NCBI RefSeq assembly: GCF_000214135.1
Contig: NZ_AFIE01000022.1
Span: 1 to 51,167 of the forward strand
DNA: 51,167 nt
DNA from: Acinetobacter sp. P8-3-8
GTDB taxonomy: Bacteria; Pseudomonadota; Gammaproteobacteria; Pseudomonadales; Moraxellaceae
Direction of reading: 5' to 3'
Shown here: piece after piece, positions 16,198-26,035 of the stretch
Layout: every line of letters starts with the position of its first letter
Position numbering within the stretch: position 1 is the stretch's first letter
Position numbers and translations under genes: made by a program
The notes under the pieces: generated by a model
The model's database searches: none
The model's input: the letters and a program-made list of their open reading frames with translations, nothing else
What the model was told of the DNA's origin: nothing

Positions 16198-16934
16198 CAC
16201 CGTTTTTAATCGCTATTCAGTTTCTCACCATATTTCCAATACATCTTAAAGCCATGCCATCCAAGCAACAAAATGCGCAATCATTATTGTTTTATCCTTT
16301 GGTTGGTTTGATGTTTGGCGGTATTTTGTATGCTGTGGCATGCGTATTACATGCTTTACCTGTTGTATTGCTCAGTTCAGTTATTCTCGTTATTTGGATT
16401 TGGGCAACAGGTGGTTTGCATTTAGATGGTTTAGCAGATACAGCGGATGCATGGGTCGGTGGTTTTGCCGATAAACAACGTACTTTAGCCATCATGAAAG
16501 ATCCTGCCTGTGGCCCCATTGGGGTACTCAGTTTGATCATCATTTGTGTAATTAAATGGTCGGCATTGTATGTTTTATTAGAAAAGCAGTTATATGCTGC
16601 TTTAATTTTATTTCCAGTTTTTGGGCGTTTAGTCCCATTATTCTTATTTTTAACCACAGAATATGTTCGTGATACTGGTTTGGGTTCTGCAATTGCGCAA
16701 CATATTTCTAAAACTTGGGCCGTTCTGATTTTTGCAATCAGTTTATTGTTCAGTGGTTATTTTGTTTGGGTTGGACTGGTCACAGCCATTATTTTCATCC
16801 TAACTTTATTGTATTTGCGGTTTAAATTTATTCAACGCATTGGTGGAATCACAGGTGACACTGTGGGTGCGAGTATTGAGATTACAGAAGCTGTGTGTTT
16901 ACTCAGTTTTGTGATCGCGAGTGTTTACCTATAA
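16194..16934 (+). CDS. cobS: Adenosylcobinamide-GDP ribazoletransferase (cobalamin synthase)
   Basis: Integral membrane enzyme joining AdoCbi-GDP and alpha-ribazole (phosphate) to give cobalamin (phosphate). The open frame runs from 16176, but I use the ATG at 16194 (246 aa). GGGAG lies just before it and the ATG shares bases with the cobC stop. The N-terminus IAIQFLTIFPI, the metal-binding motif DGLADTADAWVGG and the GPIGVLS segment are typical. Several hydrophobic helices span the protein. It is the last gene of the cob operon, followed by a strong bidirectional terminator. Confidence 0.95.
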   Translation: MTPFLIAIQFLTIFPIHLKAMPSKQQNAQSLLFYPLVGLMFGGILYAVACVLHALPVVLLSSVILVIWIWATGGLHLDGLADTADAWVGGFADKQRTLAIMKDPACGPIGVLSLIIICVIKWSALYVLLEKQLYAALILFPVFGRLVPLFLFLTTEYVRDTGLGSAIAQHISKTWAVLIFAISLLFSGYFVWVGLVTAIIFILTLLYLRFKFIQRIGGITGDTVGASIEITEAVCLLSFVIASVYL

Positions 16935-16986
16935 AGCAAAGTTCATTTGAGAAAAACGTTTCTAAATTTGAAAAAAATATAGTGAT

Positions 16987-17017
16987 AAAATGAGTCATTA
17001 GACTGACTCATTTTATT
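16987..17017. terminator. Bidirectional terminator between cobS and the amidase gene
   Basis: An 11-bp perfect stem (AAAATGAGTCA at 16987-16997 with its complement at 17004-17014) and a 6-nt loop. A/T runs on both sides let it serve the convergent cob operon and amidase gene. Confidence 0.85.
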
Positions 17018-17081
17018 TACTCAATTCAGTTATCTATTCAATTCTGCTTTTTATTCAAAAATACTTCACTTAATTAACTAC

Positions 17082-18575
17082 TTATAACTGAATAGATTGA
17101 TACTTTGGCATCCACGGCTGAGCTGTTTCTAATTGTGTCGCCAATTGTAAAAGTACATCTTCACGTCCGAAAGGTGCAACAAATTGTGATCCGAGCGGTA
17201 GATTGTCTTTATTCCAATACAATGGAACAGACATGGCTGGAAGGCCTGTAATATTCGCCAATTGAGTGAAAGGGACCCATTGCAAGTTGTTTTTAATCAG
17301 CTGTTCAACCAATTTACCTTTTGCCAATAGATGAGCTTGGTCAACTTTCAGTAAGCCTTTGATAATAGGGACTTGCCATGCAGGTGTTTTGACTTCGCCA
17401 TTCTTTGGTGCGACAGACGCCGTTGCAGGGAGGAGGAATAGGTCATAATGATCAAAAAAACGATTCATTTGAGTGACGTAAACACCCCAATTATTGAGGT
17501 TATTGATATAGTCCACAGCAGATGCTTTTGCGCCAAATGCAGCAATAGCCAATGTATCTAATTCAAAGTGACTGTCTTTGGCATTGAATTTCTGTTTGAC
17601 TTGATTGACTGTAAATGCGCATTGACTAAACCATGTAGTAATAAAGTCTTTCGCCAACTTCATACCATCAATTTGTGGTTTGGCTTCTTCGACGTGATGC
17701 CCCAAAGATTCTAATAATTTCGCTGTATTTTGAACGGCTTGGATCGCATCTTTAGAGACTTTAGTGCCAATAGGAGATTCAGTTGAAAAACCGATCTTTA
17801 GGCGTTTCGGTGCTTTCTGTATGAGTTGTAAATAACTTTCTGTTGGACTTTGGATATTAAATAACGATGTATGATCTGAACCTTGTGTTGCATCAAGCAT
17901 AGCAGCACTGTCACGTACTGATTTGCATAAAACATGTTGCATTGCTGCGCCATGCATGGCTTCACTGATTTGTGGCCCCCATGGTGTCCGTCCTCGGCTT
18001 GGTTTTAATCCAAATAAACCGCAATAAGAAGCTGGAATACGAATTGAACCACCGCCATCACTTGCACCAGCAATCGGAACAATACCCGCAGCAACAGCAG
18101 AGGCTGAACCACCAGAAGAACCACCACTATTATGTTTTAAGTTCCATGGGTTTTTACAACTTCCCCATGCTTCAGGTTCTGTTACACCTTTAATCCCAAA
18201 TTCTGGAGAATTGGTTAAACCAAAAGTGATCACCCCTGATTTTTCCCAACGATTGACGATTTCTGAGTTCTCAGTAGCGATATATTTCTTCTTTTTATAA
18301 GCATTTGATCCAAATGAAGTTGCAACACCTGCATACTCTTGATGTAGATCTTTAAGTAAAAAGGGGATACCTGAAAATTCACCTGAATTTGAATGTTGTT
18401 TAGCACGTTCAATGGCATGTTCATACATGGGGATGACAATGGCATTTATTTTAGGATTGACTCTTTCAGCTTGTTGCATTGCAACTTGGAGGAGTTCTTT
18501 GGCTTGAACTTCTTTATTTTGAATGAGTTGTGCTAAACCTAAGCCATCGTATTGAACATATTCTGAAAATTTCAT
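17082..18575 (-). CDS. Amidase signature family protein
   Basis: Hydrolase of the amidase signature family, 497 aa. The Ser-cisSer-Lys triad is recognisable: the lysine in FLLKDLHQE near residue 73, and the serines in the GGSSGGSASAVAAG segment and the later GASDGGGSIRIPAS segment. Substrate cannot be read from sequence; relatives include 6-aminohexanoate cyclic-dimer hydrolase and general aliphatic or aryl amidases. No signal peptide is present, so it should be cytoplasmic. It is 61 bp downstream of the diguanylate cyclase gene on the same strand and may share its transcript. It converges on the cob operon with a shared terminator. Confidence 0.9.
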   Translation of the reverse strand: MKFSEYVQYDGLGLAQLIQNKEVQAKELLQVAMQQAERVNPKINAIVIPMYEHAIERAKQHSNSGEFSGIPFLLKDLHQEYAGVATSFGSNAYKKKKYIATENSEIVNRWEKSGVITFGLTNSPEFGIKGVTEPEAWGSCKNPWNLKHNSGGSSGGSASAVAAGIVPIAGASDGGGSIRIPASYCGLFGLKPSRGRTPWGPQISEAMHGAAMQHVLCKSVRDSAAMLDATQGSDHTSLFNIQSPTESYLQLIQKAPKRLKIGFSTESPIGTKVSKDAIQAVQNTAKLLESLGHHVEEAKPQIDGMKLAKDFITTWFSQCAFTVNQVKQKFNAKDSHFELDTLAIAAFGAKASAVDYINNLNNWGVYVTQMNRFFDHYDLFLLPATASVAPKNGEVKTPAWQVPIIKGLLKVDQAHLLAKGKLVEQLIKNNLQWVPFTQLANITGLPAMSVPLYWNKDNLPLGSQFVAPFGREDVLLQLATQLETAQPWMPKYQSIQL

Positions 18576-18636
18576 TGCATTCCTTTGCTTTTTACTTTTG
18601 TTGAATGGATTGTGATTCAGTGCGAATCAATCTAAG

Positions 18637-20127
18637 TTAAGGCATTTGTAAATTTTGTGGTACATCTAAAGTACGTTCAAAATTTAAATTACTTTCTAAG
18701 CAAAGTCGATTACGTCCTTTTTCTTTTGCTTGATAGAGAGCTTCATCTGCACGTTTTATCAACTGTTGAAACGGTACGCAGTAGGGTAAAGTCTGATAAC
18801 TCAAACCAATACTGACACTAATGTTTAATTCACGATGATCATCTAAATGAATGGGTGTACTAAAAACACTATTACAAATCCGTTGAGCAATTTTGATACT
18901 TTGTTCTAATGTTAAATCTTTGAGTAATATTGCAAATTCTTCACCACCTAGACGACCAAATAAATCATTAGAACGCAGTTGTGCTTTGACTTGTTTAGTA
19001 AATTCTTGCAATACAAAATCACCAACCACATGCCCATATTGATCATTAATTTTTTTAAAATGATCTAAATCCAAAGCCAAAATTGTGACACTGTGGGCAT
19101 GCTTTTTTTCTGTATCTTCTGTGACAGCGCGTTCACTTTGCTCATAAAAAAAACGACGATTCATGGTGGTCGTGAGTCCATCATGATTGGCAAGATATAA
19201 AATCTGATGATAAAGCTTTTGACGATTTAAACTGATAATCGTCAGTGTCAGTGGCCCCAAAGCCAGCATGAATAAGCCAATTCGTACGGAAATAGTCGTC
19301 GCTAAATAAGCATCAGGTGATTGGGTAATGTAGTAAGCAGTCAAACTGTTATAAAGCAACATGCAGACAATACAGTTAATGATCGAAACGAAGAATAAGT
19401 TATAACTCAGTGAAGCCCAAACCAAGGCCGCAATAGGGAACATTATCGCACCTGGACCAATAAAGAAATGGGTCAAAGTGACAGAAACAATCACGGCGAT
19501 TAAAGGCAGTAAAGTTTTGAACTGAAAAGGTTTCTTATGATATTCGGCAATATAACCTATAAAAGTATTTTTTTCTGGAAAGGCTAAGATAATCGGTAAA
19601 AAAGCAATTACATTCAAAATTTCACCTGTCCACCACATGCCAAAGTCAATCCAAATACGATCCATCGACATAAAGGTATTGGGTAAATACGGTACAGTGA
19701 GACAAGCAAAGACAGGCGCTGCAAGGCAACCACCAAAAGCACTAATCACAAACAAATAAAGAAAAGTAAGTCCTCTATTGTAGTGTTTATAATTGAGTTT
19801 AAAGAGACGAATCAGCGCAAGTGTAACAATAGGGTTGAGTAAATTTGCAATGGTTAGAAATAAGGTGAGTAAAAAATAATTACCTGTAATGAGGTCAGCA
19901 GTCATTAAGGCGGTAAAAGCGCCAAGCCATCCACCGACGTTATTTAAGTTTTGAAAGCGTAGAAATAGGCCCAATAACACGGCATTGGCAGGCCAAAAAA
20001 TAGCAAGAAAGAATAATGGGCGACCGAATATACCAATTAACGCACAAGCGAAAATAATCACTGCAACAATAAAGAAGGCAGTTAAATTTTTTCTAAATGC
20101 TTGATTTGAAAATGTTATTCCTGACAA
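18637..20127 (-). CDS. MASE1-GGDEF diguanylate cyclase
   Basis: Membrane-bound enzyme expected to make cyclic di-GMP from two GTP, 496 aa. The first 310 residues contain about eight hydrophobic helices resembling the MASE1 sensor domain (FFLAIFWPANAVLLGL is typical). A C-terminal GGDEF domain follows, with active-site GGEEF at 394-398. An RxxD inhibitory site (RSND) lies five residues before it, so product inhibition is likely intact. A HDGLTTTMNRR linker marks the domain start. No EAL or HD-GYP domain is present. The ligand of the sensor is unknown. Gene-free DNA lies upstream (20128-20534), containing only a 15-bp tandem-like duplication. Confidence 0.93.
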   Translation of the reverse strand: MSGITFSNQAFRKNLTAFFIVAVIIFACALIGIFGRPLFFLAIFWPANAVLLGLFLRFQNLNNVGGWLGAFTALMTADLITGNYFLLTLFLTIANLLNPIVTLALIRLFKLNYKHYNRGLTFLYLFVISAFGGCLAAPVFACLTVPYLPNTFMSMDRIWIDFGMWWTGEILNVIAFLPIILAFPEKNTFIGYIAEYHKKPFQFKTLLPLIAVIVSVTLTHFFIGPGAIMFPIAALVWASLSYNLFFVSIINCIVCMLLYNSLTAYYITQSPDAYLATTISVRIGLFMLALGPLTLTIISLNRQKLYHQILYLANHDGLTTTMNRRFFYEQSERAVTEDTEKKHAHSVTILALDLDHFKKINDQYGHVVGDFVLQEFTKQVKAQLRSNDLFGRLGGEEFAILLKDLTLEQSIKIAQRICNSVFSTPIHLDDHRELNISVSIGLSYQTLPYCVPFQQLIKRADEALYQAKEKGRNRLCLESNLNFERTLDVPQNLQMP

Positions 20128-20298
20128 TTGACTAACCTGTTGGATTAGAATGATTCATTGATAAAACTATTATATGCAATTAATCAATAAATCGGATTGG
20201 TGAGTAATAAGAATATATTTTTTGGTCTATAAATCAATAGTTTTAATCGTTATTTTAGAAATGCTTACAAAATAATGATCTATGGCTGTGAACATTTC

Positions 20299-20330
20299 AT
20301 AAATCACTCAGTTTTATAAATCACTCAGTT
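20299..20330. repeat. 15-bp direct repeat pair
   Basis: ATAAATCACTCAGTT occurs at 20299-20313 and again at 20316-20330, giving a 17-bp period. It lies in the divergent region between the diguanylate cyclase gene and the 20.5-kb gene. It could be slippage or a pair of binding sites. Nothing else recognisable is in 20128-20534. Confidence 0.6.
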
Positions 20331-20537
20331 GTTTGCGTGAAAAATAGTGTTCCTTATCATCTGGCAGAGCTGAGTTTTATGTTTTTAACTTGTATCTCTT
20401 AGGTGAGTTTTTTAAATAATCGTTGCCATAAACATTGATGAATTGTCTATAGCTTCTTACTGCATACGGTGATAAAGATTGTTCTTATATGGTTATTTTT
20501 GCATGCTTTATTATAAATATATGCTAATTTAGTTTTG

Positions 20538-21038
20538 ATGAAATCTTTATATAGATTAGGTATGAAAAAAACAGCACTGATTATTCCTTTACTGCTTAGT
20601 CTTTCAGCACATTCTTTTGCAGATCAAAAAGTTCAACCACAAACGAAAAATAGTACAAATTCGGCGAATTTAATCCGTATTGATACCCGTCCTGAAATTT
20701 TAGGTTTATGGGGGATGGAAATTCCAAACAATAAAAAATGCACTGAATATTATAATTTTAGAGGTTCAAATGAAGTTGTAGTTAATAGTGGTAAAGAGTG
20801 GTCAATCGGTCTCTATGATTATCAACCATCACCTGATAATACTTTAGAAAAACCACCTGCATTAATTATGCAAATCAAATATGAAAATAACGAAACGGAT
20901 TGTTCAGGTCGTAAAGAAGATCAATCTGGTGAAGTTACACAATATTTTGTGAAGTGGAATAATCCAAATACAATAAACTTTTGTGCTTCTGAAAAAGGTG
21001 ACCAATGTTTTGCAACATTACACCGCATATTGCCATGA
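20538..21038 (+). CDS. Small exported hypothetical protein
   Basis: I do not recognise a domain. The protein has an N-terminal signal peptide, MKKTALIIPLLLSLSAHSFA, if translation starts at the ATG at 20562. An upstream ATG at 20538 (and a TTG at 20535) would add 8 or 9 residues; neither start has a convincing ribosome binding site. The mature part is about 140 aa, with four or five cysteines that could form disulfides in the periplasm, and a WGMEIPNNKKCTEYYNF stretch reminiscent of small lipocalin-like or stress-type periplasmic proteins. No lipobox is evident. It is monocistronic with a strong terminator downstream. Function unknown. Confidence 0.65.
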   Translation: MKSLYRLGMKKTALIIPLLLSLSAHSFADQKVQPQTKNSTNSANLIRIDTRPEILGLWGMEIPNNKKCTEYYNFRGSNEVVVNSGKEWSIGLYDYQPSPDNTLEKPPALIMQIKYENNETDCSGRKEDQSGEVTQYFVKWNNPNTINFCASEKGDQCFATLHRILP

Positions 21039-21082
21039 TTAACAGATTTTTATAGTAATAAATAAAATTGAATGCATAAAAA

Positions 21083-21110
21083 AACCTCTGATCAATCAGA
21101 GGTTTTTTTA
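21083..21110. terminator. Bidirectional terminator between the exported protein and accC
   Basis: AACCTCTGAT (21083-21092) pairs with ATCAGAGGTT (21095-21104), with A-run and T-run on either side. It serves the convergent genes. Confidence 0.9.
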
Positions 21111-21135
21111 TGCTCAGAAGACTTGCTGATTCTGA

Positions 21136-22500
21136 TTAAGCATCATTTTCATGACCTTGTACTTGTTTAAGCAAATGCTTTTCAAGGTAGTGAATATCCA
21201 TCGCTTGTTTACAGAATTTTTTATCTTCTAGAATTAAATCTTTATGTAATGGAATATTGGTTTTAATTCCAGTCAAAATCATCTCATCTAAAGCTTGTTT
21301 CATGCGAGCAATCGCAGTTTCACGATCTTTACCGTGTGCAATGAGTTTTGCAATCATTGAATCATAATATGGAGGAATGCTATAGCCTTCATAAATATGA
21401 GAATCTAGGCGAATACCTGCACCACCTGGCGCATAGAAACTTTCAATTTTACCTGGTGATGGTAAGAATGTCGTTGGATCTTCAGCATTGATACGGCATT
21501 CAATCGCATGACCTTTCACTTCAATTTCTTCTTGTTGAAGATTCAGACCTAAACCAGCTGCAATACGTAACTGTTGTTCAATAATATCGATACCTGTGAC
21601 TTGTTCAGTAACAGGATGTTCTACTTGAACACGAGTATTCATTTCAATGAAGAAAAATTCACCATCTTCAAATAAGAACTCGAAAGTCCCTGCACCACGG
21701 TATTGCATCAGTTTACATGCATTTACACATGCTTCTAAGATTTGAGCACGAGCTTCATCAGGTAAACCCGGAGCAGGCGCTTCTTCTAAAACTTTTTGAT
21801 GACGGCGCTGTAAAGAACAATCACGATCGTATAAATGTACGGCATGACCATTACCATCAGCTAAGACTTGTACTTCGACATGACGTGGCTTTTGTAGGAA
21901 ACGTTCCATATAAACCGTATCATCACCAAACCACATTTCAGCATCGCGTTGTGCAGCCTGAACAGATTCAAGCAGGGTGTCTACACGTTCAACAATACGC
22001 ATCCCACGACCACCACCACCTGAAGCAGCTTTTACGATCAAAGGGAAGCCAATTTCTTTAGCTTCAGCCAAAGCATTATTGGTGGTGACTGCATGAGCTG
22101 AACCCGGAACTGTTGGAACACCAGCTTTACGCATGGCCATGATTGCAGAAACTTTATTACCCATTAAACGGATATGTTCTGGACGTGGGCCAATGAAAAT
22201 AAAACCAGAGCTTTCTACAATTTCTGCAAATTCAGCATTTTCAGATAAGAAACCATAACCAGGATGGATGGCATCTGCACCTGTGATTTCAGCAGCAGTA
22301 ATCAGTGCAGGGATATTTAAATAGCTTTCACTACTCGCACCCGGCCCAATACACACAGCTTCATCACAAAAACGAAGATGCATCAAATCTTTATCGGCAT
22401 CTGAATAGATACCAACCGTTTTGATTCCTAAAGTTTTGCAAGCTCGGGTAATGCGTAAAGCAATTTCACCACGGTTTGCAATTAAAACTTTTTGCAACAT
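21136..22500 (-). CDS. accC: Acetyl-CoA carboxylase, biotin carboxylase subunit
   Basis: Carboxylates the biotin on AccB using ATP and bicarbonate, the first half-reaction of acetyl-CoA carboxylase in fatty acid synthesis. At 454 aa it is close to E. coli AccC. It shows the N-terminal [16 protein letters not shown] start, the glycine-rich ATP-grasp loop ([12 protein letters not shown]), the catalytic [14 protein letters not shown] segment and the biotin carboxylase C-terminal domain. It lies 16 bp downstream of accB and is the final gene of an aroQ-accB-accC cluster, ended by a bidirectional terminator. Confidence 0.97.
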   Translation of the reverse strand: MLQKVLIANRGEIALRITRACKTLGIKTVGIYSDADKDLMHLRFCDEAVCIGPGASSESYLNIPALITAAEITGADAIHPGYGFLSENAEFAEIVESSGFIFIGPRPEHIRLMGNKVSAIMAMRKAGVPTVPGSAHAVTTNNALAEAKEIGFPLIVKAASGGGGRGMRIVERVDTLLESVQAAQRDAEMWFGDDTVYMERFLQKPRHVEVQVLADGNGHAVHLYDRDCSLQRRHQKVLEEAPAPGLPDEARAQILEACVNACKLMQYRGAGTFEFLFEDGEFFFIEMNTRVQVEHPVTEQVTGIDIIEQQLRIAAGLGLNLQQEEIEVKGHAIECRINAEDPTTFLPSPGKIESFYAPGGAGIRLDSHIYEGYSIPPYYDSMIAKLIAHGKDRETAIARMKQALDEMILTGIKTNIPLHKDLILEDKKFCKQAMDIHYLEKHLLKQVQGHENDA

Positions 22501-22516
22501 ATCAACCCCCGAGGTA

Positions 22517-22936
22517 TTACGCGCGGTAGCGGAATAAAGGTTGACCGAATTGGATTACATCGCCGTTTTTAACTAAAATTTCTTCAACTACACCACTTTG
22601 CGTTGCTTCAATTGGGTTCATAATTTTCATTGCTTCAATGATACCAAGAGTTTCACCAGCAGAAACAGTTTGCCCAACATTGACAAAAGGTGCTTCACCC
22701 GGACTTGGAGCTGAATAGAATACGCCAACCATTGGAGAAGTCTCTACTGCACCACGTGGCGCAGTTTTAGCTTTAGGTGCTTCTGCGATTGGTGCTGCAA
22801 GAGGTGCTACGCCAGCAGCAACCACAGGATTACGGCGAGTTAAAGCAATCGATTGATCTCCTTCTTTCACTTCAATGGCTTGAAGATCAGATTCAATCAT
22901 CAAATCGATGAGCTTTTTGATTTTGCGAATATCCAT
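22517..22936 (-). CDS. accB: Biotin carboxyl carrier protein of acetyl-CoA carboxylase
   Basis: Carries covalently bound biotin between the carboxylase and carboxyltransferase parts of acetyl-CoA carboxylase. It has 139 aa: an N-terminal [16 protein letters not shown] helix, an Ala/Pro-rich linker at about 40-65, and a C-terminal biotinyl domain with the EAMKIMN motif. Lys104 is the biotinylation site. It is placed between aroQ (17 bp upstream) and accC, as in many gammaproteobacteria. Confidence 0.97.
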   Translation of the reverse strand: MDIRKIKKLIDLMIESDLQAIEVKEGDQSIALTRRNPVVAAGVAPLAAPIAEAPKAKTAPRGAVETSPMVGVFYSAPSPGEAPFVNVGQTVSAGETLGIIEAMKIMNPIEATQSGVVEEILVKNGDVIQFGQPLFRYRA

Positions 22937-22953
22937 GGGTTCGTATTCCTAAA

Positions 22954-23409
22954 TTATGATTGAGTTGAAGATTGAATTTTGTCGATTACGTAATTGAGCG
23001 CAAAAGCATAGCCTTTTGCACCTAAACCACAAATTACGCCTACGGCTTTATCCGATAAATAAGAATGATGTCTGAATGTTTCACGTGCGTGTACATTAGA
23101 AAGATGGACTTCAATAAAAGGTATGGCTACACCTAGAAGCGCATCACGTACAGCGACAGAAGTATGTGTCAATGCTGCTGGATTTATAATTATAAATTGA
23201 ACACCTTGTTGCTGTGCTTGATGAATTCGATCAACAACAGCACCTTCCCAATTACTTTGGAAAGTGTCTAAAGATAAGTTTGCTTGCTGAGCTTGTTGGA
23301 TGAGTTGCTGGTTGATGTCATCCAGTGTGAGGTGACCATAAACCTCTGGTTCGCGCTGTCCTAGCAAATTTAAGTTTGGTCCGTGGATGACCAAAATGGT
23401 CGAACTCAT
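22954..23409 (-). CDS. aroQ: 3-dehydroquinate dehydratase, type II
   Basis: Third step of the shikimate pathway: dehydration of 3-dehydroquinate. At 151 aa it is the small type II enzyme. Signatures are [17 protein letters not shown] with the catalytic tyrosine, the [16 protein letters not shown] segment, and [17 protein letters not shown] carrying the active-site histidine. It begins the aroQ-accB-accC cluster. Two TTGCAAA-type palindromes lie 23-59 bp before its start codon and may be an operator. Confidence 0.96.
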   Translation of the reverse strand: MSSTILVIHGPNLNLLGQREPEVYGHLTLDDINQQLIQQAQQANLSLDTFQSNWEGAVVDRIHQAQQQGVQFIIINPAALTHTSVAVRDALLGVAIPFIEVHLSNVHARETFRHHSYLSDKAVGVICGLGAKGYAFALNYVIDKIQSSTQS

Positions 23410-23431
23410 TGAGCATGCTCCAATTCAAAAG

Positions 23432-23468
23432 TTGCAAAAAACTTTGCAAGATGTCTGCAAAGTTTGCA
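23432..23468 (-). promoter_or_regulatory. Paired palindromes upstream of aroQ-accBC
   Basis: Two adjacent dyads share the same half-site: TTGCAAA/TTTGCAA (23432-23438 with 23443-23449) and TGCAAA/TTTGCA (23456-23461 with 23463-23468). Their position suits an operator or promoter-overlapping site for the aroQ-accB-accC cluster. The cognate regulator is unknown. Confidence 0.4.
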
Positions 23469-24445
23469 TATTATGGCATGTTTTTCTACAAATACTTTAT
23501 ATTTTCTTTGAATTGACGTAGAAAGCTTGTGCCTCGTATGGGCTATATAATGTTAATTTTGTCTGTAAATGGCAATGCTAAAATATGACAAATTTTATAT
23601 CTGTTTCGTAATGCTTACATTTTAGACCGAATGACCAAACTATTCATTTGATTTGTGTAACAAGCCTATTTGAACGGACGGTAGAGAGAATGCTATTTAA
23701 TCAAATGGAATAATCAACAAGGCAAGTTGCTTACTCTATTTAACCTTTCTGAATGTTGGAATATTAAATCTTTGAAATAGCACTTAGGGTTGAGCGACTT
23801 TTTAGATTTATTTGTGTTTGGATGAGTCATTTGCATGATTGACTAAGTGCTATGCATTGTCAAAAATGCTAAATGTGCAATTATATTCAAGGCATTATCG
23901 CAAAACCAACTTATATAATATTGATATAAAACAAACATTTAAAATTAAAATTAAATTGATTTAATAGAGTGGGATAAGTGATTCTAGGTATTAAACCAAT
24001 AAGCACATGATACATTTTGATTTAAGACACAGTGTATTTTGATGACGTGCAGGATAAAGAAATCAAGTTGCATGCTTATTTTATAAAGTAATGCACTGTT
24101 CAATAGTTCGATTAGTCATGTCTTATCCAATGATTTTAATTTTTTGAATGTTGCTGAAGGCGTGTACATGATGGAAGTCATTTAAGCTTAGAATTAAAAA
24201 TAGCGAAAAGCATACACAATTGACCGTTTAGTTCATTGCTCGTAGGTTTGATGAGCGTGAATCATTTTTTAGAATAGGCATGTGCATTGGCAAAAGTTGA
24301 GTCTTTGCAATTATAAATCGTCTTAGAATGCTGTCCGGAGCTTGATTTAGGTAGATTGATATTCTGAATGGATTGGTTTTAAAAGATCAGTTTTAAATCA
24401 AAACCATTTTTAATAAGAATAAAAGAATGGCCTTGTAATGAAAAA
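23469..24445. other. Gene-free region between aroQ and cpoB
   Basis: About 1 kb of AT-rich DNA without an open frame that looks like a protein. The one notable structure is a 9-bp inverted pair, TAGCACTTA at 23778-23786 with its complement at 23844-23852, enclosing a 57-nt segment with a smaller internal stem. That could be a structured RNA. No transposon ends were found. Nothing else is recognised. Confidence 0.5.
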
Positions 24446-24484
24446 CATCAACGTAAAGCAATACATGACTTATTTACGTTGATG
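24441..24484 (-). terminator. Terminator after cpoB
   Basis: A 12-bp perfect stem (24446-24457 with 24473-24484). Read on the minus strand it is followed by five T. Confidence 0.75.
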
Positions 24485-24550
24485 TCGAAAATCAGAGCCA
24501 TTGAGCAATAAAGGCTTTTATAGATCAGATCTTTATTGCTCAATCATAAG

Positions 24551-25405
24551 TTAAGCTTTTTTAAAATAGCTGGCTTCTTCAGATTTTGGATAGGTTGTTA
24601 AAAGTTTATTTTTATAAACATTTGCCGTTTGTGTATTTTTATTTACATCTTTAGCAATGCTATAAAGTTGGTAAAGTGCGCGTGGGGCTTTGGATGAATT
24701 TGGAAATTTTGCAGCCACAATTTCATAGTTTTTCTTCGCTTCATTATAATTTGGCGGATCAATGGCCAAATTGAACTCGGCTAACCAGAAATAAGCATTT
24801 CCTGTATAGATACTATTTGGGTTGTTTTTAATAAAATTTTGCATCGGTGCAATGGCTTGTTTCGCGCCACCTTTCTTATAGGCATCAAGTGCGATGGTAT
24901 AAGCCGCTTTTTCTAAAGCGATTGGATCACTACTATTAATTGTGCTCGATGTTGAAGGTTGTGTCGTGCTTTCAGTAGTTGGTTGTGGTGCAGGTACAGT
25001 CGTATTCGTGTCTGTTGGTGCATTGTTTGTAGGTGCATTGCCACCAGTAGCAGGCGCATTTTCGGTTGGCGTTGTTTGCTCACTGCTTTCTGGGTCAAGC
25101 TTTTGATTCAATAATTCAAGGCGTTGATCTAAATCGGTATAACGATTTTTCAGTTCTTTGCTTAGCTGGTCAATGGTATTTTCTTGCTCTTCAATTTTCC
25201 CACGAAGCTCTCGAATTTGGTTTTCTAATTGTTGATTTTTTTGAATTAAATCCCAACTCATATTGCCTGCAATCGGCGTACCAGCATCTGAAACAACATT
25301 TGCAGCAGAGCTGGAATCACTTAAACCACGAGATTCAATAGGAATTGCATATAAAGACGCTGAACTGAGTAAAGCAATAGAAAACAGGGCATGCTTCTTT
25401 AGCAT
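24551..25405 (-). CDS. cpoB: Cell division coordinator CpoB (YbgF), periplasmic TPR protein
   Basis: Periplasmic protein that in E. coli links the Tol-Pal system to septal peptidoglycan synthesis. It has 284 aa. A signal peptide ends near residue 20 (SSASLYA). A coiled coil runs from about 50 to 105 (QKNQQLENQIRELRGKIEEQ), then a Thr/Pro/Asn-rich linker to about 160, then TPR-like repeats to the C-terminus, including FPNSSKAPRALYQL. That domain order is characteristic. The usual tol-pal neighbours are absent from the window, so the gene appears detached from that cluster. Upstream 25406-25695 has no gene. Confidence 0.88.
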   Translation of the reverse strand: MLKKHALFSIALLSSASLYAIPIESRGLSDSSSAANVVSDAGTPIAGNMSWDLIQKNQQLENQIRELRGKIEEQENTIDQLSKELKNRYTDLDQRLELLNQKLDPESSEQTTPTENAPATGGNAPTNNAPTDTNTTVPAPQPTTESTTQPSTSSTINSSDPIALEKAAYTIALDAYKKGGAKQAIAPMQNFIKNNPNSIYTGNAYFWLAEFNLAIDPPNYNEAKKNYEIVAAKFPNSSKAPRALYQLYSIAKDVNKNTQTANVYKNKLLTTYPKSEEASYFKKA

Positions 25406-25695
25406 AATTTTAGATCCATCAAAGTTAGTTTTTACATATATGCTTAATTAGCGCATGTATGAAAATAAATATTTGTCCTCATTTAAAACGGCTGAAAAGG
25501 GAAATGCAAGATGCTTTTACAAACTTCAGCTAATTCTAATCAGAATGTGAATGATTTTTGTATAAAACAACAAGAAGCGTTTTATCCTAATGTTGAAAAG
25601 ACGATGTTTTAAGATAGTATTTCTCTGTTTTTTGAACAGATTGATGATGAAATAAGCAAATGAATGAATAACTTGAGAAAATCACAATGTTTGGC

Positions 25696-25723
25696 TTGAA
25701 AGAATATAAAAAATCTCTATACT
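25696..25723 (+). promoter_or_regulatory. Promoter of the 4.5S RNA gene
   Basis: TTGAAA (25696-25701), 16-bp spacer and TATACT (25718-25723), placed about 12 bp before the mature RNA. Confidence 0.6.
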
Positions 25724-25735
25724 CTGATCTTGCAA

Positions 25736-25850
<115 letters not shown>

Positions 25851-26035
25851 GTTTCTAAATTATATAAATAAATTATTATTCACCTCTTTTTTAAATATCT
25901 TTTCAATCCATTACCTTAATTTAATTTTTCTTATTGCTATCTATTTTTTTAATTGTGATTGTTTTTTTATTTTGTTGTTTAGTCTTATTTTTTATCTATG
26001 ATCAATTTCTATTTTCATCTATATCATTATTGTTC

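Noticed and set aside
16292-16657. 121-residue minus-strand frame inside cobS
   Set aside because: Complement of the cobS membrane helices; no start signal or family resemblance.
20299-20330. CRISPR-like repeat
   Set aside because: Only two 15-bp copies with a 2-bp gap; no spacers of normal size and no cas genes in the window.
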